Below the pieces are notes generated by a model. The model did no database searches. It saw only the letters and a program-made list of their open reading frames with translations, and had not been told where the DNA came from. From Chitinophaga pinensis (GTDB taxonomy: Bacteria; Bacteroidota; Bacteroidia; M30B66): a stretch of 62,229 bases of DNA. The position numbers were made by a program, and so were the translations under genes. The stretch covers positions 1-62,229 of the forward strand of contig CAMCXT010000015.1 of NCBI GenBank assembly GCA_945883545.1. The letters run 5' to 3'. Every line of letters starts with the position of its first letter. The first letter of the stretch is position 1. Below, in pieces: positions 35,813 through 44,735 of the stretch.

Positions 35813-38485
35813 ATGCATCGACTTCTACAAAGACAAATAACTAAGTTACTGCCTGAGGATTTGAAATCCAGATCTGATCTCCAAGAATTCTTGGATGCAG
35901 TGAGCAGGGCTTATCTAGACTATGATGCAGATCATGATCAGATCGAAAGAACGCTTGAAATTAGCTCGAACGAATTATTTAAAGCAAACCAACAACTCAA
36001 TGAAAGCAATGCTTCGCTGGAAGCAAAAGTTGAATTAAGAACCTCCGATTACGAGAAACTGAATTCAGAATTGCTGAATGAAATTGAAGTACGAAAAATT
36101 AGAGAACAGGAACTTCATGAAACAGATTTGATTTTGTCTGTGTCCAATGATGCAGCTACCCAACTTCTTATAGTTCCTGTATTTAAAGAGGCCATTCATT
36201 CAGCATTGATGTTGTTTGCTCCTGTGGTTCATGCGGATCGAGTGTTCTTATTTGAAAAAGAAGAAATTCGAAGCAAAGAACAAATTTACAATGAGCGCTT
36301 TTCATGGACTTCTGAAACAGGCGCTTTGCTTGACGATCCATCTAAGAAAAGACTGAATCTCTTCAATGTGGGTTTCTCCGAATGGTTACCTGAATTGAAT
36401 GCAGGGCGAGTTGTTACAATTTCTAATGCAGATAACAATGCCTCACATAAAGCCTTCCTTGCAAAGCACAAAGCTCATTTATTGATTCTTGCTCCAGTAT
36501 TCTCAGGTGATAAACTTTGGGGCTTTGTTGGTTTCGAAAACAGCACAAGTAATCGCTTGTTACGAACAACAGAAATTGGTATTCTGAAAAACTTTGCCAG
36601 TTCAATTGGTGGCCTGGTTCAAACCAATAACCAAGAAGCCTATTTAGTTAGAAATAGACAAGAATTGCTCGAAGCGCAGAATTTTGCCCGAATGGGAACC
36701 TTTGAAATAGATTTTGTTAATGGCGTTTCTTCATTTACTGAGCAGGGAGCTAAACTGCTGGGGATGAGTATTGAGGAAATGCGTTTTGATGATGAATTTG
36801 TTTCTCGCTTAAGGAGAAATGTAATTCGTGAGGACCTTGAAAAAATTGATAAAGCATGGTTTTCCGCCATGCAAAACAAGCAAGAAGTTAGACTTGATTT
36901 TAGGATTAAAAATGAGGCAGGTTCAATAAGCTGCTTGAATTGGAATGTAAAGCCTGAATTTGCAATCGATTCCAAATTGATTCGGGTTACTGGTACTTTG
37001 CAGGATGTAACTGAAAGAATGCTCTTGGAAGAACGTTCGAAAATGGCGCGTTTGATTATCGAAAATAGCCCGACAGTGCTGTTCAGATGGACTATGCACG
37101 ACAGCTTTCCCGTAGAATTCGTTTCAGAAAACATCTCCCAATTTGGTTATGATGCTGCTGATTTTCTAGAAAGGAGAATCAACTATGCTGATGTAATTGT
37201 TAAAGAAGACCTCGAAAGAATTCGAGCCGAAGTAAAGCAATACCATAAGGATGAGATATTGCTTTATACTCAAACATACCGTATATACAATAAATCTGGA
37301 GAAATTCGCTGGGTTGAGGACCGCACAATGGTGGAGCGGAATGATCAAGAAGAAGCAACTTTTCACCAAGGCTTAATTACGGATATCACAGATAGAGTGA
37401 ATGCCCAATTGGCTTTAGAATACAGTGAAAAGCGTTTTCGTTCGATGGTGCAAAATTCATCCGACATCACCACAATACTCGATTCCGATGGAACGATTCG
37501 ATACGAAAGTGCAAGCTTTTTCAATATGTCAGGCTTTTTGCCAGACGAAGTTATTGGTAAACCAGTTCATGAGTTTTTGCACCCTGACGATATTGAAATT
37601 GTCATGCAGTCTTTTGAAAATCTAATTGGTGAAAGTGAGCAATCATCTGTCATATTTCGATTTAAAAGAAAAGATGAAACCTACATTTACCTTGAAGCAC
37701 TTGGAAGCAATCAGCTTTCGGAACCTTCAATTAATGGTATTGTAGTAAATTCAAGAGATGTAACAGAGCGCCTTGAAAATGAAAATCAAATGAGAGAGTA
37801 TGCAAACACTCTCGAGAAAATTAATAAAGAGCTCGATCAGTTTGCATACATAGTTTCTCACGACTTGAAAGCCCCTTTGCGTGCGATTAATAACTTATCT
37901 ATTTGGATTGAAGAAGATTTAGAAGGTAAGATGGAAGCCGATACGCGTAAGAACTTCGATATGCTTCGAGGAAGAATTCATCGAATGGAATCGCTTATCA
38001 ACGGTATCCTTCAATATTCAAGAGCAGGGCGTGTTAAAAGCGACAATATCCCAATCGATGTTAATGCATTTGTAAAAGACATCATTCAGAATTTGGCACC
38101 TCCTGAAGCATTTCAAGTTTTTATCGACAACAACTTGCCGGTAATTCAAGGAGAAAAATTAGCAATTGATCAGGTGTTCTCAAATTTTATCAGCAATGCG
38201 ATTAAATACAACAACAATGAAAAGCCAGAGATAAAAGTCTTTTATGAAGATCTTGGATCATTTCACAAATTCGGAGTTTCCGACAACGGACCTGGTATTG
38301 CACCTGAATTCTTCAATAAAGTATTTGTGATTTTTCAAACACTTCAGGCAAGAGATGTTATTGAAAGCACTGGAGTAGGACTTGCGATAGTGAAAAAGAT
38401 AGTTGAAGAAAAAGGTGGCCAAGTATGGCTTGAAAGTGAATTAAATAAAGGAACAACCTTTTATTTCACCCTTCCAAAATTGTAA
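35813..38485 (+). CDS. Sensor histidine kinase with GAF and multiple PAS domains
   Basis: An 890-residue cytoplasmic kinase. A coiled coil (about 45-105) leads to a GAF-like domain (about 110-280), then three PAS/PAC units (about 280-405, 410-525 and 530-650; for example TGTLQDVTERMLLEE, QGLITDITDRVN, VVNSRDVTERLENE). The dimerisation domain has the phosphorylated histidine H683 in FAYIVSHDLKAPLR, and the ATPase has NFISNAIKYNNNEKPE, VSDNGPGIAPEF and STGVGLAIVKKIVEE. The SHDLKAPL type is common with phytochrome-like kinases, which often signal to single-domain regulators such as the next gene. No membrane helix is visible. Function within the FIST cluster is inferred. Confidence 0.88.
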   Translation: MHRLLQRQITKLLPEDLKSRSDLQEFLDAVSRAYLDYDADHDQIERTLEISSNELFKANQQLNESNASLEAKVELRTSDYEKLNSELLNEIEVRKIREQELHETDLILSVSNDAATQLLIVPVFKEAIHSALMLFAPVVHADRVFLFEKEEIRSKEQIYNERFSWTSETGALLDDPSKKRLNLFNVGFSEWLPELNAGRVVTISNADNNASHKAFLAKHKAHLLILAPVFSGDKLWGFVGFENSTSNRLLRTTEIGILKNFASSIGGLVQTNNQEAYLVRNRQELLEAQNFARMGTFEIDFVNGVSSFTEQGAKLLGMSIEEMRFDDEFVSRLRRNVIREDLEKIDKAWFSAMQNKQEVRLDFRIKNEAGSISCLNWNVKPEFAIDSKLIRVTGTLQDVTERMLLEERSKMARLIIENSPTVLFRWTMHDSFPVEFVSENISQFGYDAADFLERRINYADVIVKEDLERIRAEVKQYHKDEILLYTQTYRIYNKSGEIRWVEDRTMVERNDQEEATFHQGLITDITDRVNAQLALEYSEKRFRSMVQNSSDITTILDSDGTIRYESASFFNMSGFLPDEVIGKPVHEFLHPDDIEIVMQSFENLIGESEQSSVIFRFKRKDETYIYLEALGSNQLSEPSINGIVVNSRDVTERLENENQMREYANTLEKINKELDQFAYIVSHDLKAPLRAINNLSIWIEEDLEGKMEADTRKNFDMLRGRIHRMESLINGILQYSRAGRVKSDNIPIDVNAFVKDIIQNLAPPEAFQVFIDNNLPVIQGEKLAIDQVFSNFISNAIKYNNNEKPEIKVFYEDLGSFHKFGVSDNGPGIAPEFFNKVFVIFQTLQARDVIESTGVGLAIVKKIVEEKGGQVWLESELNKGTTFYFTLPKL

Positions 38486-38523
38486 CATACACATTCCATA
38501 ACCCAATTTTAAAAACAAAAATA

Positions 38524-38952
38524 ATGAGCGAAAAGACAGTTAACATTCTTCTTGTAGAAGACGATGAGGTTGATGTAATGAACGTTAAACGCGCATTTCA
38601 GAAAAACAACCTGACCAACCCTATGCACCATGCAGGAAATGGTCTTGAAGCACTTTCTCTATTAAGAGGCTCGGATGGTCAAACACCTATTCCAATCCCA
38701 AGAATCATTCTTTTGGACTTGAATATGCCAAGAATGGGAGGTATCGAATTTTTGCATGAATTGCGAAAAGACGAATTGCTAAAAAATATTAGCGTATTCG
38801 TAATGACAACTTCAAATGAAGACAAAGACAAAGTTGATGCATACAATTTAAATGTTGCTGGCTACATTCTGAAACCCTTGTCGATGGAGAATTTTGTTAG
38901 CGCAGTTTCAATTTTAAAAAACTATTGGACACTCTGCGAATATCCTGAATAG
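38524..38952 (+). CDS. Single-domain response regulator (Rcp1/CheY-like)
   Basis: A 142-residue receiver domain and nothing else. It has the acidic pair in LLVEDDEVDVMNV, the phosphoacceptor aspartate in ILLDLNMPRMGG, the threonine of VMTTSNE and the lysine of YILKPL. Without an output domain it must act by protein contact or pass the phosphoryl group on. It lies 38 bases after the PAS kinase and 86 bases before the hybrid kinase, so it may connect the two in a phosphorelay. Confidence 0.92.
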   Translation: MSEKTVNILLVEDDEVDVMNVKRAFQKNNLTNPMHHAGNGLEALSLLRGSDGQTPIPIPRIILLDLNMPRMGGIEFLHELRKDELLKNISVFVMTTSNEDKDKVDAYNLNVAGYILKPLSMENFVSAVSILKNYWTLCEYPE

Positions 38953-39038
38953 GTGGTAACATCTAGCTAATTTTTCCGTACATACATTGAATTTCACAAA
39001 TCAAACTGCTACTCTTTAGCAAAATTAATAGCGCTGCT

Positions 39039-41024
39039 ATGCTTAATGAAACTACCATAAGAATTTTCTTGGTCGACGACGATGAGATAGACGCAATGTC
39101 TTTCGAACGCGCCCTTCGAAAATCAGGTTTAAATTTTTTGCTTACCCATTGCAATGATGCCAATAAAGCAATGGATGAGATTCACAAAGTAGATTACGAC
39201 TGTGTGTTTCTCGATTATCAACTCCCTGGATTTGATGGTTTAGCGCTACTTAGGAAATTTAAAGAGGCCGGAATTACTGCACCTATAGCAGTAATGACAT
39301 CCCAAGGAGACGAAAAAATAGCAGTTGAAATGATGAAAGCTGGAGCCTTTGATTATTTCCCAAAAGTTGAAGTTAATCCCGAAAATATGCTCAAAATTGT
39401 TCGAGCGGGAATGCGGCTTCGCGAAATGGAAATAAAAAAGCTACAGGCAGAAAGTGCATTAAAAGAGAACAATACCAAGCTTAATGCTATCCTCGAAAGC
39501 ACTAAGGCACTAGTTTTTTCTATCGACAGCAACTTAAACTACACAACGTTCAATACCATTTACAAAAACATAGTATGTAATTTATTTGGTACTGAGCCCA
39601 TTCTAGGTCTGAAAGCGGCAGATTCGTTTACTTTCGAAGCTAACCGGAAACTTATATCCGATTGCTTTCAGCGCGTGCTTAATGGCGAACATCTTAGCAT
39701 TACAGAAGAATTTGGTGATCCTGATAAAAAATCGAACTATTACGATTTGTTGTTCAACCCAATAGTTGGGGAAGATGGGAAGATTAATGGTGTTGTAGTT
39801 TATGGGCAAGATATTACTGAACGTAAAAAAGTTGAGTGGGAAATCCTTGAATCGAAAATTGAAGCTGAAAGAACAGCAAAAGCAAAATCAGAGTTTCTCA
39901 GCAATATGAGTCATGAAATTCGTACTCCTATGAACGCCATTATTGGACTCTCGGAGTTGCTGCTGAAGGAAAATCTTACCGACAAGCAACATGAGAACAT
40001 GAAGTCGATCAAGTACTCGGCAGATAACCTTTTGGTCATTATCAATGATATTCTAGACTTCTCAAAAATCGAATCCGGCAAAGTAGAATTCGAAAACATC
40101 AATTTCGATATCTTTCTGAAGATTCAAGAAATTAGAAAGACCTTCATCTTTAAAGCAGAAGAAAAAGGAATTGCTCTCAAGTTTAGAGTTGATGATAAAA
40201 TTCCGCAATTTGTTGTGGGTGATCCATTCCGACTTAATCAAATACTGCTCAATCTCCTTAGTAATGCAGTGAAATTTACCAAAGAAGGAACCGTTTCTCT
40301 TCTGGTAAGTTTGGTGGCCGGCAAGGGAGAAAATGTAACACTTAAGTTCGACATTATCGATACAGGTATCGGTATTCCAAAGGATAAATTGGCTTCTGTT
40401 TTTGAAAGCTATACACAGGCTTACACCGACATCACACGCCGATTTGGTGGCACAGGTTTAGGCCTTGCAATTACACGACAGTTGGTTACCATGCAAGGAG
40501 GCCAAATCAATTTGGACTCTGAAATTGGAAAAGGAACTACATTCAGTGTACAATTGGACTTTGTAAAAGGTGTTGTTGAAAAAGAATCCTCAGCAGAAGA
40601 ACTCATCGCCGAACTTCTCGAAAAGCGAGACTTTGATGGCATGCGAGTGTTGCTAGTGGAAGATAACCAAATGAATCAATTTGTAGCCAATCAAGTATTG
40701 GAACTTTGGAATATAAAGGTCGACTTTGCAGATGATGGACTTCAAGCAGTAAATCTGTTGAAAGAAAACGACTATGCACTTGTGCTTATGGATCTTCAGA
40801 TGCCCGTAATGAGTGGATATGAAGCTACTGCTTACATTCGTGATAGAACCAATCGCTTACGGAATCCTGAAATTCCAATCATTGCACTTACCGCGGATGC
40901 TTTCCCAGAAACCAAGAAAAAGGTAATGGAATCAGGTATGAATGATTTTGTTACTAAACCTTTAGAGCAGAATGATTTGTATTCAAAAATTAAGCAACAC
41001 TGCCTGAAAACGGTTAAGGCTTAA
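39039..41024 (+). CDS. Hybrid kinase with receivers at both ends
   Basis: A 661-residue protein ordered receiver-PAS-kinase-receiver. The first receiver (about 1-120) has FLVDDDEIDAMSF, CVFLDYQLPG and the lysine of YFPKVE; a PAS domain (about 140-265) ends VVVYGQDITERK; the kinase has H292 in FLSNMSHEIRTPMNAIIGLSE, NLLSNAVKFTKEG, FDIIDTGIGIP and FGGTGLGLAITRQLV; the last receiver (about 535-655) has LLVEDNQMNQFVA, LVLMDLQMPVMSG and FVTKPL. No DNA-binding or enzyme output exists, so it likely feeds another protein. Its N-terminal receiver is a natural target for the upstream PAS kinase or regulator. No transmembrane helix is visible. Confidence 0.9.
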   Translation: MLNETTIRIFLVDDDEIDAMSFERALRKSGLNFLLTHCNDANKAMDEIHKVDYDCVFLDYQLPGFDGLALLRKFKEAGITAPIAVMTSQGDEKIAVEMMKAGAFDYFPKVEVNPENMLKIVRAGMRLREMEIKKLQAESALKENNTKLNAILESTKALVFSIDSNLNYTTFNTIYKNIVCNLFGTEPILGLKAADSFTFEANRKLISDCFQRVLNGEHLSITEEFGDPDKKSNYYDLLFNPIVGEDGKINGVVVYGQDITERKKVEWEILESKIEAERTAKAKSEFLSNMSHEIRTPMNAIIGLSELLLKENLTDKQHENMKSIKYSADNLLVIINDILDFSKIESGKVEFENINFDIFLKIQEIRKTFIFKAEEKGIALKFRVDDKIPQFVVGDPFRLNQILLNLLSNAVKFTKEGTVSLLVSLVAGKGENVTLKFDIIDTGIGIPKDKLASVFESYTQAYTDITRRFGGTGLGLAITRQLVTMQGGQINLDSEIGKGTTFSVQLDFVKGVVEKESSAEELIAELLEKRDFDGMRVLLVEDNQMNQFVANQVLELWNIKVDFADDGLQAVNLLKENDYALVLMDLQMPVMSGYEATAYIRDRTNRLRNPEIPIIALTADAFPETKKKVMESGMNDFVTKPLEQNDLYSKIKQHCLKTVKA

Positions 41025-41049
41025 ACGACATTCTGCTATCTAAATATTT

Positions 41050-41083
41050 GCCCGGTGATGTTGTATCTTCACCGGGCTTTTTT
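41050..41083 (+). terminator. Terminator after the signalling cluster, directly before an ATG
   Basis: GCCCGGTGA (41050-41058) pairs with TCACCGGGC (41069-41077) with a 10-base loop, and a T-run fills 41078-41083. The acetyltransferase ATG is the next base, 41084. Confidence 0.85.
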
Positions 41084-41554
41084 ATGTCCAATCCATCAAT
41101 ACAGCTTAGAAAACTTCAGCCATCCGATCTGCATTTTTTGGTGCAGATTGAAACAGATCCCGAAAATCTTCCATTTAGTGGAGCGGAACAACTACCAACC
41201 GTTTCGGAGCTCGAAGCCTATTTAAATTCTGAACACGATATTGTTTTGCACGACCAATTGAGATTGGTGATTGTATTCGAAAGTAAACCAGTTGGTTTTG
41301 TTGATTTGTTTGATGTTGATTTTTTGCATTTAAAAGCTTCAGTAGGAATAATTATTGGCAAGGAGTTTCGCAGGCAGGGATTGGCAGATGCCGCTTTGCA
41401 AGGATTACAAGAATTTGCTAGCCAACAAAAAATTCAGATCCTTTGGGCAAAATGCCATTCATTGAATACGCCTTCGGTGAACCTATTTAAGAAATCAGGG
41501 TTTCAAATTGTTGATGAACAAGATGAATGCATCACTCTGAAACTATTACTTTGA
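41084..41554 (+). CDS. GNAT-family N-acetyltransferase
   Basis: A 156-residue protein with the GNAT fold: MSNPSIQLRKLQPSDLHFL at the start (RimJ/RimL-like), GFVDLFDVDF in the middle strands, the acetyl-CoA loop in IGKEFRRQGLADAALQGL and NTPSVNLFKKSGFQIVDEQDE at the end. The substrate is unknown; RimJ/RimL relatives acetylate ribosomal protein N termini or small amines such as spermidine. The frame is open to 41048, but that section is the terminator hairpin; the ATG at 41084 is immediately after it, so how this gene is transcribed is not clear. Confidence 0.8.
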   Translation: MSNPSIQLRKLQPSDLHFLVQIETDPENLPFSGAEQLPTVSELEAYLNSEHDIVLHDQLRLVIVFESKPVGFVDLFDVDFLHLKASVGIIIGKEFRRQGLADAALQGLQEFASQQKIQILWAKCHSLNTPSVNLFKKSGFQIVDEQDECITLKLLL

Positions 41555-41558
41555 TCCT

Positions 41559-41566
41559 TAACTTTG
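41559..41566 (+). promoter_or_regulatory. -7 box of the multiheme cytochrome gene
   Basis: TAACTTTG matches TAnnTTTG and ends 19 bases before the TTG start at 41586. No TTG at a normal -33 spacing. Confidence 0.4.
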
Positions 41567-41585
41567 CAGAAAAGCTCTTAGTGCG

Positions 41586-43583
41586 TTGAAATCCTGGTTG
41601 GTCATTCTTGCTGTTAGTTTATTCGCACTGTTTAGCTATTACTGCTCTGAGCCTAATAAGATCAGCGCCGAAAAAACATTTCTAAATCTTCACGATTCGG
41701 TTAAATATGTTGGGAAGGATGTTTGTATGCAGTGCCATACAGACATTCACCAATCCTTTACCGAAACAGGTATGGGCAAATCGTTCGATTTGGCGACTCC
41801 CCAAAAAAGCGCTGGCGATTATTCGAAAGTTCATGTAGTATATGATAAAGCGCTTGATTTAAGTTATCGTCCATATTTTCAAAGAGACTCCTTATTTGTT
41901 TATGAATTCAGAGTGAGCAATGGCGACACTGTGCACCGAAGGAGGCAATTTATTAAATACATTGTTGGTTCTGGACAGCATACCAATTCGCATTTATATG
42001 ATGTGAATGGCTACTTGTTTCAAGCACCAATCACTTTCTACACTCAAAAAGGAATTTGGGATTTGCCTCCAGGTTTTGAGCAAGGCTTCAATTCGAGGTT
42101 TAACCGCCAAATTGGTCTCGAATGTATGAGTTGCCACAACGGTTATCCTGAATTTGTGAAAGGTTCAGAGAACAAATTCCTGAAAATCCCCAATGGCATT
42201 GACTGCGAAAGATGCCATGGTCCTGGAAGTATTCACGTTCGTGAAAAACGAGAAGGGATATTGGTAGATACATCCAAATACATCGACTATACCATTGTAA
42301 ATCCTGGAAAGTTATCGGTTGATTTGCAATTTGATCTCTGCCAACGTTGCCACCTTCAAGGAAACGCAGTACTCAAACCGGGAAAGTCTTTTTACGATTT
42401 CAAGCCCGGTATGAAACTCAGTGATGTGATGGAAGTTTACCTTCCTCGGTACGAAAATGATGAATCTCAGTTTATCATGGCATCGCATGCAGATCGCTTG
42501 AAACAAAGCGAATGCTTCAAAGTGATGGCAGAAAAAAAAGCAGACGCTTCTGGATTACGGCCATATAAAAATGCACTTACCTGTGTTACCTGTCATAACC
42601 CGCATGTAAGTGTTAAGAAATCAGGATCAGCTGTGTTCAATTCAAAATGCAATAGCTGTCATTCAACAGTTGGGCAATCGAAATGTACCGAAAAGGAAAC
42701 TGTTCTTTCTTCCGCTGGGAATGATTGCGTTTCTTGCCATATGCCAGTTTCTGGATCGTTGGATATTCCGCACGTCACCGTTCATGATCATTTTATCAGA
42801 AAGCGTCCAGTACCTGTTAGCGCTTCCCCCGAACGGGGCAATTTCAAAGGATTGTCTTCCATAAATTCAAAATCTCCCGACAAATTGAGCCAGGCAAAGG
42901 CCTACATCCAGCAGTTTGAAAAATTCGATCCCGACAAACTGTTTATGCTCGATAGTGCATCTGTACGTTTAAATGAAAAAGACGAAAAATCTTTCCGAGA
43001 TAACTTTCATTTATTTATTCATCTATACTTTGCTAAAAGAGATTATTCTAAAATTGTGGAACTTACTAAAAGGTATGGAGAAGCTTTATTAATTAGTAAA
43101 AATCTTAGCAAACAAAGTTGGGACAATCAAGATGCGTGGACAGCTTACAGAATAGGAGAGAGTTTCTCCATGTTAGGAGCAGGGAAGCAAGCTTTCCAGT
43201 TTTTTCAAGTGGCCTATCGATTAGCTCCGTTTCAATTTGAATTTGCGAATAAATATGGGTCGGCAGCTTTGATAATGAACGACTTAGTTGAGGCTGAGAG
43301 GGTTTTTAGAAAACTAACGGTTGAGATTCCTGTTTATGCCCCAGGCTGGACTAATCTAGGATATGTGCGACTGTTAAATGGAGATGATCAAGGTGCTGAA
43401 AAGTGCTACAAAAAAGCCTTGTCTTTAAATCCAGATTATACACAGGCCTCGGTAAATCTTGCCGGATTGTATGTTTACAGAGGCAATGGGAATTTGGCAA
43501 AAACTGTTTTAACCAACGTTTTGAAACGAGATCCAAGCAACCAAGAAATCAAAGACATTTTGAAGAAGATTCCTTCTCGTTGA
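41586..43583 (+). CDS. Seven-heme c-type cytochrome with TPR domain
   Basis: A 665-residue exported protein with seven CxxCH heme-binding motifs: CMQCH (from residue 47), CMSCH, CERCH, CQRCH, CVTCH, CNSCH and CVSCH (ending near 385). The first ~20 residues are a hydrophobic signal with a cysteine at position 20 (FSYYC), a possible but non-canonical lipobox. The C-terminal part (about 480-660) is made of TPR units (for example YAPGWTNLGYVRLLNGDDQGA, split by one heme-free region). It should sit in the periplasm or on the surface and pass electrons; partners are not adjacent. The start is TTG: no ATG or GTG lies in frame between it and an upstream stop at 41559. Confidence 0.8.
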   Translation: MKSWLVILAVSLFALFSYYCSEPNKISAEKTFLNLHDSVKYVGKDVCMQCHTDIHQSFTETGMGKSFDLATPQKSAGDYSKVHVVYDKALDLSYRPYFQRDSLFVYEFRVSNGDTVHRRRQFIKYIVGSGQHTNSHLYDVNGYLFQAPITFYTQKGIWDLPPGFEQGFNSRFNRQIGLECMSCHNGYPEFVKGSENKFLKIPNGIDCERCHGPGSIHVREKREGILVDTSKYIDYTIVNPGKLSVDLQFDLCQRCHLQGNAVLKPGKSFYDFKPGMKLSDVMEVYLPRYENDESQFIMASHADRLKQSECFKVMAEKKADASGLRPYKNALTCVTCHNPHVSVKKSGSAVFNSKCNSCHSTVGQSKCTEKETVLSSAGNDCVSCHMPVSGSLDIPHVTVHDHFIRKRPVPVSASPERGNFKGLSSINSKSPDKLSQAKAYIQQFEKFDPDKLFMLDSASVRLNEKDEKSFRDNFHLFIHLYFAKRDYSKIVELTKRYGEALLISKNLSKQSWDNQDAWTAYRIGESFSMLGAGKQAFQFFQVAYRLAPFQFEFANKYGSAALIMNDLVEAERVFRKLTVEIPVYAPGWTNLGYVRLLNGDDQGAEKCYKKALSLNPDYTQASVNLAGLYVYRGNGNLAKTVLTNVLKRDPSNQEIKDILKKIPSR

Positions 43584-43621
43584 TTTAACAGTTGAATGCT
43601 ATATTCTGCCGAGAAACTTTC

Positions 43622-43629
43622 TATTTTTG
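43622..43629 (+). promoter_or_regulatory. -7 box of mltG
   Basis: TATTTTTG matches TAnnTTTG and ends 10 bases before the ATG at 43640. The nearest TTG is 27 bases upstream, so the -33 box is unclear. Confidence 0.35.
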
Positions 43630-43639
43630 GCCAGATAAC

Positions 43640-44725
43640 ATGGCAAATAAAAAGGCAGTAAAGTCTGCTAAAAAGAACAAAAGCAGTAAGAATATCGGTA
43701 TCAGGAAAGTGCTTTGGGCATTCCTGATCATTTTGGGTATTTCGGTCATTGGCTCATTCTTGTATTTTTTTGGTAAGGTGCTCAGGCCAAACTTGGTCAT
43801 TGAGGCGGATCAAAAGAATTTCGTTTATATCAAATCTACCGATACCTTTCAGGATGTTGTTCAGCAATTGGCTGATCGAAAAATGCTCACCAATAAAGAG
43901 TCGTTCATTTGGATGGCTGAATTCTTAGATTATGACTCCAAGGTTCGTCCGGGCAGGTATGCCGTGAAAAATGGGATGAACAACAAGGACTTGATTCTAT
44001 TGTTGAGGTCTGGAAAACAAGAGCCCTTGAGGATTACCTTTAAAAGTATCAGAACCAAGAATGAGTTAGTTGGTAAAGTTGGTCAATTGTTAGAGGCCGA
44101 CTCTTTAGGCTTACTCAAAATAATGAACTCATCGGCCTTTGAAGATAAATATGGATTGGATTCACAAAATGCATTAAGTCTCATCATTCCTGACACCTAC
44201 GAATTCTATTGGAATACAACCAATGAAGATTTCATCGAAAAGATGGGGCAGTTTCATTTGGATTTCTGGAATGATGAGCGATTAGCCAAAGCAACTAAAA
44301 TTGGACTGAGCAAAAAGCAAGTTTCAATAATGGCATCCATAGTTCAGCAGGAATCTTTGCAAAAAGAAGAATGGCCGGTTATTGCAGGGGTTTATATGAA
44401 TCGTTTTAACAGCGGCATGAAACTGCAAGCTGATCCAACAGTGGTTTATGCTACTGGCGACTTTACAATTCGAAGGGTGAGACGCAATCACTTAGCTGTA
44501 AATTCACCTTTCAATACATACATTTATAATGGCTTGCCGCCAGGGCCGATTTATTTGGCAGGTAAGCAATGTATTGATGCAGTGTTGGATTACAAGAGAC
44601 ATAACTATATTTACTTTTGTGCTCGTCCTGATCGGTCGGGATTGCACGATTTTGCTAAAACTTACCAAGAACACCTCCAAAATGCCCGCAATTATCAACG
44701 CAGGCTCAATGAAAGAGGTATATAA
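43640..44725 (+). CDS. mltG: Endolytic murein transglycosylase MltG
   Basis: A 361-residue YceG-like enzyme. A basic cytoplasmic stretch (KKAVKSAKKNKSSK) precedes one membrane helix (about 24-46), then a LysM-like subdomain (STDTFQDVVQQLADR) and the catalytic domain with IMASIVQQESLQKEEWPVIAGVYMNRF (catalytic glutamate in QQES) and MKLQADPTVVYATGDF, YNTYIYNGLPPGPI-like end. MltG cuts nascent glycan strands and limits their length. The frame extends to a TTG at 43592, but the ATG at 43640 gives the normal N terminus. The phosphohexomutase begins 10 bases after. Confidence 0.9.
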   Translation: MANKKAVKSAKKNKSSKNIGIRKVLWAFLIILGISVIGSFLYFFGKVLRPNLVIEADQKNFVYIKSTDTFQDVVQQLADRKMLTNKESFIWMAEFLDYDSKVRPGRYAVKNGMNNKDLILLLRSGKQEPLRITFKSIRTKNELVGKVGQLLEADSLGLLKIMNSSAFEDKYGLDSQNALSLIIPDTYEFYWNTTNEDFIEKMGQFHLDFWNDERLAKATKIGLSKKQVSIMASIVQQESLQKEEWPVIAGVYMNRFNSGMKLQADPTVVYATGDFTIRRVRRNHLAVNSPFNTYIYNGLPPGPIYLAGKQCIDAVLDYKRHNYIYFCARPDRSGLHDFAKTYQEHLQNARNYQRRLNERGI

Positions 44726-44735
44726 ACAAAGAACT

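Noticed and set aside
44529-44735. Upstream extension of the phosphohexomutase
   Set aside because: It lies in the mltG coding region and lacks family similarity; the family N terminus starts at 44736.
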